Assembly: GCF_030247185.1 (NCBI RefSeq)
Contig: NC_080572.1
Span: 182,060,866 to 182,124,865 of the forward strand
From: Malaya genurostris
Lineage: Eukaryota; Arthropoda; Insecta; Diptera; Culicidae
Direction: 5' to 3'
DNA: 64,000 nt
Part shown: piece by piece, positions 9,956 to 20,599 of the stretch
How the letters are laid out: each line of letters begins with the position of its first letter
How positions within the stretch are numbered: the first letter of the stretch is position 1
The notes under the pieces: generated by a model
What the model saw: the letters and a program-made list of their open reading frames with translations, nothing else
Told to the model about the DNA's origin: nothing
Database searches by the model: none
Program-made: the position numbers and the translations under genes

Positions 9956-10278
9956 TTTTAATAATGAAATGCGGAATTATTCCACAACTATTTCCAACTG
10001 TTTGTTTATTTATTCTGGTGCTCCTTGGTAACTAGTTCATAGCAACATAAACAGTGTTGCTCGAATAGTTAGTTTTTGTCTTTTTCAAGGGGTCGCTATA
10101 TTTATGGTAACTGGTGGTGAATCGCTCACGAACACTTTTTATTCCGATTTTTCTTCGGAGTGTCTGGTCGTGTCGTCGGTTAAACCGAATGCCATTTTTT
10201 CGTTCAACAAACCCGGTAGACAGAGGTCCATCGTTGAGCCATTTTTAGCATCGTTGAGCCATTTTTAGCATGAGGAGC

Positions 10279-10857
10279 CAAATACAAATAATAATACCCC
10301 TAAGTCCCATACAAACGAACCGCCAATGTTTGGTTCACAGCCTGAACAAGTTAGCCTAGCAAATTACTCCCTTTCATTGCGATAGTTTGAAAATGTGGAA
10401 GGAGATCGTTTCTGGCAACGCTTTATGCTAGTTGCTACGGTGCAAAACAAACTTGTTTGTTTATGTTTATCGTTACTGTATTAAACTGCAACAATCAGTC
10501 TAAATATCACCGACACTAGCACAAAAGATGAAAAATGAACACAAACACCCACGAATATACAATTATCAATACAGCTAGTAGTATATTCATGGTGGCTTAA
10601 CCATTCTAGATTATTGTTTAACTTACATTTTGCTTGTGATCTTAATTATCAGATAAAAACTGTTTGTTTATTTATTTTTCACTATAAATAAACAGTAACT
10701 ATGGTGAGCTTGTTCTTACCCTTCAGTGTTGCTAGTTTTATAGAAAACTCGTTAAAGTACATTGTCACTCTGACAGTGTATCATGACAGTGTACCGCACG
10801 ATGCAAAATGTGTCTTTGAAAATTTGTCGAAGTATTCCGTATTATAATTTGTATTTG
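10279..10857 (+). mobile_element. CAAATAC TIR transposon, short copy (579 bp)
   Basis: The termini are CAAATACAAATAATAATAC and the complement of CAAATACAAATTATAATAC. Its left 70 bp match the right end of the element at 10957-12876 in reverse, and its right 130 bp match that element's left end. The two are therefore internally deleted members of one family in opposite orientation. The right flank GTTGGAGC is the expected target; the left flank seems to have lost six of those bases. hAT-like is the best guess (7-8 bp duplication). Confidence 0.7.
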
Positions 10858-10956
10858 GTTGGAGCCCCGTTGGACTAGTTTTACTGGAGAATTTTCGAAG
10901 TTTTTTTTCAATTATTTTTTATAAACTAACACTACATACCTGTACAATACTTCTAC

Positions 10957-12876
10957 CAAATACAAATTATAATACGGAATACTTCGACAAATTTTCAAGG
11001 ACACATTTTGCATCGTGCGGTACACTGTCATGATACACTGTCAAAGTGACAATGTACTTTATTGAATTTTCTATGAAACTGGCATCTCTGATGACCGCAA
11101 ATAGATTCACCATAGAAACTGTTTATTATTGTAATAAACAACAGTATTTATTTTTTCAAGCTGCAGGAACTCAAGGGCCAAAAAGCATTTTTTTTAATGA
11201 AATAACCTAGTTTCGTAAAAGCTCCACAGAAAGGAAAGTCAACATGCAAAAATAAAACTTATTACAAGTACTGGAATCGATCAAAAATATGAATCAGGTT
11301 CGTAGTCGTGAACCTTCTCTCTACTGCCAAATCAAAACCTATTAGTGACACACTAAAACCATCGAAGTGACTTACAGTCCGGACCACGCGCATGTCTAAG
11401 GGGACCAAAATCGCAACCTGCAGTACGACAACCCCACGAAGCAACGAGCAGAATGTTACAGATCTGCTACTGACGTTCCATCCGAATTCGGCAAAGGAAG
11501 TCGAAACAGACACCGTTATCGCTACGAGTGATCTACCTTCGTTCATTCCAGACGGACAGTTCAGCGATTCTCGACTGTCACCCAGAATTCGCCGGCCGAC
11601 CGAAAAGCAGTATACATACACACTCACACACGAACAAAATTGCGAGTAGAGTTGTAATAAAGAAATGAAAATTGCTGTAGACCATGTTTGGGTTTGATTG
11701 GTGTCATAGTGTACTTGAGCCTCCGAATCTACGCTTGAGCTTGCCAGTGACAAGAGATCTTTGGAGCCACCCCAGACGGTCCCCGTGGCTCTGGTCAGGG
11801 ATTAGGGGCAATCGAGCAGTGGTTTTTCTGATTCGCTAAGTAAAAAGCTTTATAGGTGTTACAGAGCAGGTGAATGGATTTTGAGCTCAACTGTGAGATG
11901 ACTAGAGAGGAAAAACTTGTTTGGGCTTATCTATTGTACAAATATACCATATCTATTGTCTAGATAGAATTGTCAGATGTGTTTCCTGAAAACCTTGCTG
12001 TTTATTCAATTCTGGGAACCAGAGCTCAGTGCAAGTTTTCAGTTTGATTATTTATATTTACAAATGTTCAACAAACGTATGATATGAGACTATCTATCCT
12101 CCAACATGGTTAAAGCCGGGGTAAAATAAATGATATAAAAAAACTATCTATCCTTGTACTAAAAGGAAAATGACGGGCGAGTAAAGTATTTAAATTGTAA
12201 GTGGTATGTACAGTATCGTGGAGTCACAAATTTGATGTCCATCGCAATAATTTCTCAGATATCCCTGCATTTCTCCGATTTTTATGAACACAGATTCAAA
12301 TAAATGACACACTATCGCTATCAGCTCGTAACTTATGCGTAAATGTTTGCGAGATAAGTCGATCGATTTTTTCCAAATTGATTCCGAAACGGTTGTTGAA
12401 TCTGATTTGAAATCTTCATTGAAATCACAATGAGTCCCGAAACTACTTTCAAATGATTTAACAGGGTATATTTCTATTAACAGACCTCCAATACTAGGTT
12501 CATAAAAGTTTAGAATTTCTTCATAAAAGTTATTGATTGCTTGCTTTGCCATGGACTAATATCAAGTTTATATGACGCTTCCTCATAAATGAAAAAATGA
12601 TTGAACAATAATTGAATTCGAACCACTCAATCTAACTACAAACAACTCTGATAATGGTGATATATATTACTAAAAAATAGCAGTAAACAAAACGAAAATA
12701 ACAAAACTAATAACACCATAGCAACTTGAAGTAAAGTTGCCAGTTTAGAACATTTTCGTTTGCTCTCCTTTGTCAAAGCTGAATGGAAGAATACGCTAGG
12801 CTAGCTTGTTAATTCGCTGAACCAAACATTGGCGGTTCGTTTGTATGGGACTTAGGGGTATTATTATTTGTATTTG
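10957..12876 (-). mobile_element. CAAATAC TIR transposon, long copy (1920 bp)
   Basis: The 19-bp TIR is CAAATACAAATWATAATAC. The target duplication CTTCTAC is perfect at 10950-10956 and 12877-12883, and the empty site (ACTTCTACTTCACG) is seen near 6870. No transposase was recognised. A 121-codon open frame lies at 12190-12552 on the minus strand. The part around 11260-11870 has a different, GC-richer composition and may be a separate insertion. The strand given only marks that it is opposite to the short copy. Confidence 0.75.
12190..12552 (-). CDS. Unidentified 120-residue ORF inside transposon
   Basis: The frame starts MAKQAINNFYEEILNFYE and ends in STILYIPLTI. Its amino-acid composition looks protein-like (balanced, with an amphipathic middle ISYELIAIVCHLFESVFIKI), unlike the low-complexity frames around it. 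I do not recognise a family or a catalytic motif. It lies inside the 1920-bp TIR element, so it could be a remnant of that element's protein, a captured host exon, or a chance frame. Confidence 0.3.
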   Translation of the reverse strand: MAKQAINNFYEEILNFYEPSIGGLLIEIYPVKSFESSFGTHCDFNEDFKSDSTTVSESIWKKSIDLSRKHLRISYELIAIVCHLFESVFIKIGEMQGYLRNYCDGHQICDSTILYIPLTI

Positions 12877-13070
12877 CTTCTACTTCACGTAGAATAACAA
12901 CAAATTTTATTTCTATATGAAGTTAACATTAATTTTCACACTATTTTTGAAAGAGAAAAAACAACAACAAACCGATCCAGCAAACTGAACGAATATTTCG
13001 TGCAGTATGTTGTTCATCAAGTGCTCAACGACCAGTAAAATAGAACCACTTGCTGAGAGGGATGCCATAT

Positions 13071-14597
13071 AGTTGTAGTGTCATTTCCGTAGATTGAAAA
13101 TTTTTCCGGAAACTATCGGAATATTTAAAATTTGCATATAAAACTCGTCATTACTGCACCACCCGTAAAAAAATAAACCATTGATTTTACAGCATAAACA
13201 ATTGATTTACAATTCGATTTATGGGCTACAATAAATTTTATTGAATCTTGACAAGCTTTTTTTTCATTTCCAACGATTCAATATATTGTTTCTACGATTC
13301 ACAATTGAATTTATTGTACACGCGGTGTTTCAAACAATATGCAAATTGTACATTTAATTGTTTTCTAAGAAAACATGTATGAGAAAATTTTATGATTTGA
13401 ATTGTTACGATACCTAACACCCTATACATTTTATTGCGAAAAGCATGTTTACAATGAGTGTATAACAATACACGTTCACGTTCGATTCACTTGAAAAATC
13501 ACATAAAATGGTTTCAAATGTCAAATTGAATATTTTAAGTGACGCAAATGAATGTTATACGAACATCCCCTAAAATGAATAGAGTCATCACATAAGGTTT
13601 ACGTGAATTGACCAAACGTCAAACAATCTACGTGAATTTCCATTGTGAAAAACTCGATTTTGAAAATGGTCAACAGTGGCCCTCAAAATATAAGTAGTAT
13701 AAATATTTGCGAGAAATGTTATTTAATTACAATTTTTCACTACATCGACCGGACCATTCCAGTATGAAAGTTTCCATGTGTTAGACTGGACTGAGTGCCT
13801 GCGTGAGCTTGGAAGTTTGCCCGCTCCTGCCGAATGCTTCAAATGCCATTGGTCCACCGAAAAACGAGTTCAAAATCGGCATGAAGCTAGAGACACTGGA
13901 ACCATGTAATGCGACATGAAATTGCATCGGTAGTATTGGGGGGTGTTCTCGGATCTCGACTTCGGCTTCGGTCGGATGGCAGTGACAACAAAAACGATTT
14001 CTGGAGGCTTGTCGATTTGAGATACCACGACGTTATTAGTTGTATAGAAATTATATGCTGATTTTCTGAAAGAAATATTTTATTTTTCATGGTATATTTA
14101 TATATAAAATAGTAATTATCAGGTATCTAAATTTGATATGAACAGATAGGTAAATGTGATATGAACAGTACATTACATTTTACCTATGAAACACGTAACT
14201 TTTACTGGATTATGAATTAAGCAGTTTCTAAATGCCAGTCCATTAAAACCTACGTGAAAAGTAGGGTGGAAAATATTCACATAACTTTTCACGTAACTAT
14301 AACATGATTATTATTTTGAGTGTATAGATTCACTAAAAAAAATCTGTCAACACATTTGACGTATGTCGAAATCAATGAAAAATAATCTGCTACTTTTGTC
14401 ATTGGCAATGTTTTGACCAATGTACCAAAGCATAAACAAAAGACTTACGACAATGTAGTTTTCCACGAAAAAGCAGATCTAGTGTAATATTATGAAAGTG
14501 AGACTTGCTGTAGAGTTGGAGATATTTAATGGGATCGAGTTACTATTAAGCTTGTTGAAAAATACACTGATTAATTTGGAAAGAAACTGTTTTGTTT
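13071..14597. other. AT-rich DNA with MITE-like remnants
   Basis: No gene is seen. The part about 14215-14330 has tandem/inverted TTCACGTAA motifs and ends in TTTTGAGTGTA, an end type shared with the TA-flanked MITE at 23504-24770, so an old relative is likely. The interval 13140-13350 is rich in short ATTGATTTAC-type inverted motifs. Nothing else was recognised. Confidence 0.4.
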
Positions 14598-14602
14598 CAA
14601 AT

Positions 14603-14744
14603 TGTTGGATCATAGCAACCAACGATCATATAACAGCTGACATGAATCTCATTTTATTCATTCATTCTTTGATTGACTTCCAATAAAGTAACAGCTAGAA
14701 GTATTCAATCCGAAGTTTCATTCCGGGAGTTTCCGGATACAACA
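14603..14744 (+). repeat. 5' LTR, 142 bp
   Basis: It begins TGTTGGATCATAG and ends GGATACAACA, giving the usual TG...CA termini. An AATAAAG signal lies about 90 bp in. Base by base it is identical to 18991-19132. Confidence 0.95.
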
Positions 14745-14760
14745 ATTGGCGACGAGGATT
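14745..14760 (+). other. Primer-binding site of the LTR element
   Basis: ATTGGCGACGAGGATT directly follows the 5' LTR, where the tRNA primer for minus-strand synthesis anneals. The TGGCGAC start is common in mag-type elements; the tRNA was not identified. Confidence 0.6.
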
Positions 14761-14774
14761 AAAAACCTGAAGCA

Positions 14775-15608
14775 ATGGCGGACCTCGAAGAAGCAATTCT
14801 CCAGATGGCGACTCTCCTGCAGAAGTTAGCACAACCCACTCCAACGCCTAACAACGCAGAGTAAACACTTGAGGCCTTAGCAACCAACATCAGCGAATTT
14901 TCTTTCGATCCAGAAAATGGAGTTACTTTCGAAAAATGGTACAGCCGATACGCGGACCTTTTCGATTCGGACGCCAAGAATCTGGAAGATGCCGCAAAAG
15001 TTCGTTTGCTGCTGAGGAAGTTGGATACACCATCACATACACGGTATACCAACTACATTCTGCCAAAGCTTCCCAAAGATATCAACTTTACTGACACCGT
15101 CGAAATCAACAAGAAGATTTTCGGATCGCAAACGTCTGTCTTCAACAAGCGCTACCAGTGTCTGCAGTTGATGAAATCAGAAGTCGAAGACATTATCAGT
15201 TACGGCGGAAAGGTAAACCGTGCATGCGAAGATTTCGATTTCAAGAACATGAAAATTGACCAGTTCAAGTGCTTGGTTTTTGTCTGTGGCCTTAAAGCGC
15301 ACTGCTACACAGACATACGAGCCAGGTTACTTTCTCGCATTGAGTCTGAAACAGCAGAAGCTCCCGTTACACTCCAAAATCTGATCGACGACTATCAACG
15401 GCTCGACAATCTCAAGGCGGACACATCCATGATCGAGCGTCAATCAGCAGTCTTCAAAATCGGAAAAAAAAATCACCTCGCAAACCTCAAAATCACCTCG
15501 CAAACCTTGTTGGCAATGCGGCCAAATGCACTTCGTTCGAGATTGTCCTTTCTCGAACCACCAATGCAAACAGTGCAACCGCAGTGGTCACAAGGAAGGA
15601 TACTGTAA
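14775..15608 (+). pseudogene. gag: gag (capsid part), nonsense-mutated
   Basis: Gag forms the particle that packages the element RNA. The ATG at 14775 opens the frame; a TAA at 14862-14864 (codon 30) closes it, and the same frame is then open from 14865 to 15608. The middle reads like a retrotransposon capsid (FEKWYSRYADLF, RLLLRKLDTPSHTRYTNYI, LKAHCYTDIRARLLSRIE). The frame runs off into nonsense after about 15480, because the zinc knuckles that should follow lie in another frame. A 20-bp tandem duplication at 15471-15508 and a run of nine A sit exactly at that break. Confidence 0.88.
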
Positions 15609-18600
15609 TTGTTTTTCCAAGATGAAATCAGTTTCTTCTGGTGAAGAGAAGAAGTTACCGAACAGACCAAGAAAATCTGGTAAAGCCAAATCCCGAAGAA
15701 TCTTTATTGTGAACCACATCGCTCAACACTCAAGCAAGCGAAAGTACGTGACTACCATCATTAACGGCGTGGAAGTCAAGCTGCAGTTAGACACAGCAAG
15801 CGACATCACAGTGATATCTAAGCGAACCTGGAACTCGCTAGGTAAACCTTCTATCAAGAAACCAACGATTCAAGCCATGAACGCATCGGGAAAGCCGCTT
15901 CATTTGTTTGGTGAGTTTCATTGCGACGTCACCATCAACGGTAACACAAGAAAAGGAAGATGTTTCGTCACAACGTCTATCAATCTCAATATCCTTGGTA
16001 TCGATTGGATCGAACTTTTCAAGTTGTGGTCAGTTCCCATCGATTCGGTCTGCAATCAAGTAAAAACAGAATCGGTAGAGCAGCGAATTTGTAAATTCAA
16101 AACGCAGCACGCAGAAGTGTTCAACGATTCCTTGGGACATTGCAGGAAAACGAAGGTAAAGCTCTTTTTGAAACCAAATTCCAAACCGATTTTCTGTCCC
16201 AAGCGACCGGTTCCCTTTAATACCATTTCATTGGTGGACGCCGAACTAACACGGTTGGAAACTTCTGGTATAATACAGCCAGTCGACTTTTCCGAATGGG
16301 CTGCTCCTATTGTGGCAGTACGCAAGCCAAACGGACGGGTTCGCATTTGTGCGGACTACTCGACGGGACTTAACGAAGCATTGGAGGCAAACCACTATCC
16401 GCTTCCAACTCCTGACGAAATTTTTGCTCAACTCAATGGTAGCACAGTGTTCAGCATCATTGATCTGTCCGATGCGTATCTACAACTCGAAGTTGATGAT
16501 AGTTCCAAGAAGTTACTCACCATCAACACGCATCGTGGTCTGTATCAATTTAATCGCCTTGCTCCAGGAGTAAAGTCCGCTCCAGGAGCTTTCCAGCGTT
16601 TGGTGGATGGAATGATTTCAGATATTCCTGGTGTCCGCTCTTTCATCGACGATGTTATCGTATTCTCAAAGGACATGAAGTCGCATCTAGTATCACTCAA
16701 TTTACTGTTCCAGCGACTGAAGGAGTATGGTTTCCACGTCAAAGCTGAGAAGTGCCATCTCTTTCAAACACAACTTGCCTATTTGGGACACATCGTAGAT
16801 AAAGAAGGCATTCGTCCTAATCCCGAGAAGTTGAAGAGCATTGCTGAACTTCCTGCCCCGACAAACGTTCCCGAATTACGGTCATACCTAGGAGCGGTCA
16901 ACTTCTATGCAAGATTCGTTCGCAACATGCACGAGTTACGTCATCCAATGGACCAGGAATAGCTGAAGAAGGAAACAAAGTGGCAATGGACTCCAGAGTG
17001 TCAACGCGCTTTTAATCAATTCAAGACAGCACTTCAGTCAAATTTGCTGCTAACTCACTACGATCCTAAGCTACCCATCATCGTAGCAGCAGACGCATCA
17101 AATACTGGAATCGGTGCAGTAATTTTTCATCAGTTTTCCGATGGAAAAATGAAGGCCGTTCAACATGCTTCAAGAACGCTCGCCCCCGCAGAGAGGAACT
17201 ATGGGCAACCTGAAAAAGAAGCACTCGCGTTAGTCTATGCAGTAACAAAGTTCCACAAGTTTTTGCTAGGACGTCATTTCACATTGCTGACTGACCACAA
17301 GCCGCTACTGTCTATTTTCGGTTCCAAGAAAGGCATACCAATGCACACGGCAAACAGACTGCAACGTTGAGCACTTACGATGCTAAATTACGATTTTGAG
17401 ATTCAACATGTATCCACGAGCGATTTTGGTTGCGCAGATATCTTGTCCAGGCTGATTAACCGAACCAACCAACCAGAAGAAGAATATGTCATCGCAGCAC
17501 TCACTCTAGAGGAAGACTTATCCAGTATTCTTTCCGATGCTACAGAAAAGGTTCCGGTTTCATTTGCAGCATTGCAGAAAGCAACATCAACAAATGTCAC
17601 ACTTCAAACTGTTATCAAGCACATTCGTGACGGATGGCCTTCCTGCTCCAAGAATCTTTCCACTGCTGCTCAACCATATTACAACAGACGAGAATCGCTC
17701 AGCCTAGTTGACGGTTGTGTAATGTTTGGCGACAGAGTCATAGTTCCTGAGATGTTCCGACGAAGGATTCTGCAACAGTTTCATCGTGGTCATTCCGGAA
17801 TGGTACGCATGAAGGCAATAGCTAGAAGCTTTGTTTTTTGGCCCGGTATCGACAATGACATTGAAGACTTCGTCAAACACTGCACGCCATGTTTATTAGC
17901 AGCCAAGACTCCTACAAAGACGACATTAGAGTCGTGGCCGATTCCTGCCAAACCCTGGTCCAGAATACATATCGATTACGCAGGTCCCGTAGATGGTGTC
18001 TATTTTCTAATAATAGTAGATCCCTTCTCTAAGTGGCCTGAAATACATCCAACAAAATCCACGACAACAAAAACCACCATCAAACTACTGATTCAAACTT
18101 TTGCAACATTCGGCAATCCAGAAGTAATAGTGTCCGACAATGGAACTCAATTTTCCAGCCACGAATTTCAAGATTTTTGTACAGCTCAAGGAATACGTCA
18201 TATTCGTATCTCTCCGTACCATCCGCAATCCAACGGTTTAGCCGAAAGATTCGTGGATACTTTGAAGAGAAGCCTTCGAAAAATGCGCACGGGAGGAGAA
18301 TCACTCGAAGAAGCACTGTACACCTTCTTGAATGTTTACCGCTCTACTCCAACCAGTGACTTGAACGGCAAAGCTCCCGCTGAATTGATGTTCGGCAGAC
18401 CAATACGTACCGTATCGTCATTGCTCAAACCGACTGAACGTTCCACTGACTCCTCATTCAGAAACAGAAAGAATCAGAACAACTCATTCAACAAAAAGCA
18501 CGGCGCAGTCAAAAGGGCATTTCAGCACGGAGATACCGTCTACGTAAAGGTACATCGAGCGAATTCATGGCAGTGGCAACCAGCAACCGTGATCGAGAAA

Positions 18601-18981
18601 ATCGGAACCGTGAACTACAATGTCTTCCTGGAGGATCAACATCGCCTGATACGGTCACATGCAAACCAACTCAACGCTCGAGTTCCTGAACCTAGTACAG
18701 TAGGTAACCCAACACCGCTTTCAGTATTTTTCGATGGTTTCGGATTAACGGCTCCAAAAGCTCTCAATGTTCCTGTTGACAACCCAGACCCCCAGTTGTT
18801 AGAAGAACCCGTGTTGGATGAGTCCAATGAAGCTAGCCTGACAAATGATTCTTCAGAAGATGAAGTTGTGGGAAATGAAGAATCCGTACCTGTACAATCA
18901 TCAACACCAATCCTAGAGAGAGGTCGACGAATGATTCAACTTCCAGCCCGGTTCAAGCCCTACTGGATGATGAAACCTTGA
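15508..18981 (+). pseudogene. pol: Zinc knuckles plus pol, two premature stops
   Basis: One frame carries two zinc knuckles (CWQCGQMHFVRDC, then CKQCNRSGHKEGYC), protease (LQLDTASDITVIS near 15785), reverse transcriptase (IDLSDAYLQ near 16460; FIDD near 16642), RNase H (ADASNTGIGA near 17090; TDHKPL near 17292) and integrase. Integrase shows the H-H-C-C zinc site at about 17785-17895 and a D,D,E triad in HIDYAG (about 17970), SDNGTQF (about 18135) and AERF (about 18242). The frame is interrupted by TAG at 16960-16962, between reverse transcriptase and RNase H, and by TGA at 17368-17370. It ends at a normal stop just before the polypurine tract. All catalytic residues are still present. Confidence 0.92.
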
Positions 18982-18990
18982 AGGGGGAAA
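18980..18990 (+). other. Polypurine tract
   Basis: GAAGGGGGAAA sits directly against the 3' LTR, where plus-strand synthesis is primed. Confidence 0.75.
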
Positions 18991-19132
18991 TGTTGGATCA
19001 TAGCAACCAACGATCATATAACAGCTGACATGAATCTCATTTTATTCATTCATTCTTTGATTGACTTCCAATAAAGTAACAGCTAGAAGTATTCAATCCG
19101 AAGTTTCATTCCGGGAGTTTCCGGATACAACA
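18991..19132 (+). repeat. 3' LTR, 142 bp
   Basis: It is identical to 14603-14744 over its whole length and is followed by the CAAAT duplication. Confidence 0.95.
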
Positions 19133-19137
19133 CAAAT

Positions 19138-19754
19138 CGAAACCGTTATGAATCCTTCGTCAAACAAAAGCGGAAATTATCAAAACACACTAAAAACGAG
19201 TCGACTGTCATTTTTTTCCACTAGATATTCAAAACTAGCTCTTACTAATGTTTTCGAACAAAACTTGCTTTCACACAAGTGCGAGTAACAAAACGACGAA
19301 TGAACACTGTGACTTTCACAAAACGACGTAACTAAGAGAAGCAAAACGACTTATGTGTCAAATCAACCTGGAAAAAACGACCTATCATGCTGTCCAATGT
19401 ACATGATCAAATTACATAATGACGTAAGTGTCGTTTTTGCCTAAAAGTTATCTTTGTAGTTGAAAATTGTGAATTATTCACTATGATACGTTGCACGCAT
19501 ACAAATTGGACGATTTAGTGAAGAGATGAAGTTGTTTCAATTACTCATTTTTAAATGAGATTTAAAATTGTGCGATTATTTTTCAACATCGCTTTTCTCG
19601 GTTCAGTTGAAATGTTACATACGTCGTTTTGAACATTTTATGCAGAATTATGAAGTTATGCCCTTGCGCATTTTTTTGTGAAATTGGTTGATTTCAGCGA
19701 CTAAGACAAATCTGCAGGTAATTTTATCGTCTCATTTACTGTTTCCAGTAGTAA
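19138..19754. other. AT-rich DNA with AAAACGAC motifs, no gene
   Basis: The words AAAACGAC and its complement GTCGTTTT recur about six times between 19270 and 19640, hinting at an eroded repeat. No ORF with protein character was found. Confidence 0.35.
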
Positions 19755-19921
19755 CTAGTTGTCGTATGTTCGAGCCCCGACCTGGAAGGATTCTTAGTGT
19801 CAGTAGGATCCATAGCAATAGCAACATGCAATGATTCTGTACACTAAGAATCGGCTGCGAAGTCTGTTGAAACAGAAAGGCCAAATTCCACAAAAGGAAT
19901 GTAATGACAAGACTTTGCTTT
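19755..19921 (+). repeat. tRNA-derived SINE, copy with B box
   Basis: GTATGTTCGAGCCCC at about 19764-19778 fits the RNA polymerase III B box. It is followed by a body (GGAAGGATTCTTAGTGTCAG to CCACAAAAGGAATGTAATG) that is nearly identical to 40416-40548. The 5' part with the A box is missing here. Such SINEs are transcribed by polymerase III and moved by LINE proteins. Confidence 0.7.
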
Positions 19922-20599
19922 ACTAGTAGTAAAATGTTCGGAAACCATCTTAAATAAAGAAAATAAATAGTTTCACCCTTCTTTACTAGCAACTGAAGTA
20001 TCGCCCTGTTTGTTGGCATGGATCAACGGAGGGCGAAACTTACGTAAACAAATGAAATGGCAGTTTTGCCCTTTATAGTTCTTTGTATAAAATTTTGGTA
20101 AAATTATAACTAATTTTGATGGTGACGGTGACGGAAGGTGACGAACCGTCTGAATCGTACCAGACCCTGTCAGCTTGGAGCGAAACCAATCTTCAGTTCA
20201 CCAACGCCATCGCACGGCATCACATTCAATATATCATGTCAATTGTATGGGTGCGCAGTGCTGCTATTTTGGCGCGCACGAATTTGACATTTCTCTCCCC
20301 TTCTTCTATGTACTAGATTCGATGTGATCTCGTCAGAGGGCGCCATGCTCGCAAAAAAGCATGTTGCCAAAGATTTGTTCGGGAAATGTGAGAGCTGGCT
20401 ATCTTGTTAATATGGTGTCTTTGATCGTACTCGTATTAAGTGCCACAGAGAAAAAGTTCCGAATTAACCGCTAATTCAAATTTGGTTGGAATCATGTTTC
20501 TTTGCACATTCTGAAACAGTGTTACCAGATCACGCCGGCCTCGACTGTAATATTTGACAGCAGCGCAGAAAATTGTGCACTGGTGTGAGTGTCACTGTA
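19922..20599. promoter_or_regulatory. Sequence upstream of the putative first exon
   Basis: GC content rises towards 20600. The block about 20326-20378 (GAGGGCGCCATGCTCGC) recurs as its reverse complement in the intron at about 24863-24925, so part of this flank is a dispersed repeat. No convincing TATA box or initiator was found. Its role as promoter is inferred only from position. Confidence 0.3.

Larger units (their letters stand above)
8583..10179. mobile_element. TTAAA-flanked TIR transposon carrying host-gene fragment
   Basis: The ends are a perfect 14-bp inverted repeat: CCGACGACACGACC at 8583 and GGTCGTGTCGTCGG ending at 10179. Both are flanked by TTAAA (8578-8582 and 10180-10184). 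The flanks join to the expected foldback sequence when the element is removed. The interior has no transposase. On the minus strand it holds a reverse-transcriptase fragment (8964-9311) and a COG4-like exon fragment (about 9638-9955). TTAA-type duplications are typical of piggyBac elements, but the extra A and the unfamiliar TIR leave the superfamily open. Confidence 0.75.
8446..13070. mobile_element. Foldback-type repeat, copy 2, split by three elements
   Basis: The host copy survives as 8446-8582, 10180-10278, 10858-10956 and 12877-13070. These pieces join in the same order and orientation as 528-828 plus 6848-6990 of copy 1 (shared landmarks: CAATCGTTCAACGGGAGGCC, CGTTCAACAAACCCGG, GGAGCCCCGTTGGAC, ACTACATACCT, ACTTCTACTTCACG). 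The gaps are filled by a TTAAA-flanked element, a 579-bp TIR element and a 1920-bp TIR element. A 24-bp block (CATCGTTGAGCCATTTTTAG) is duplicated near 10230-10270. No coding function is present. Confidence 0.7.
14603..19132 (+). mobile_element. Ty3/mag-type LTR retrotransposon, coding-defective
   Basis: This is a complete 4530-bp element with identical 142-bp LTRs and a 5-bp CAAAT target duplication (14598-14602 and 19133-19137). The 5' LTR is followed by ATTGGCGACGAGG, a primer-binding site; the 3' LTR is preceded by a polypurine run. Domain order is capsid, zinc knuckles, protease, reverse transcriptase, RNase H, integrase, which defines Ty3/gypsy. There is no envelope gene and no chromodomain. 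The short LTRs and lack of env suggest the mag lineage. Gag and pol carry premature stops and a frame change, so it cannot be autonomous. Confidence 0.93.

Noticed and set aside
11262..11753. 163-codon minus-strand frame and overlapping plus frame
   Set aside because: They lie in a GC-richer insert of the 1920-bp TIR element; neither strand shows a recognisable protein.
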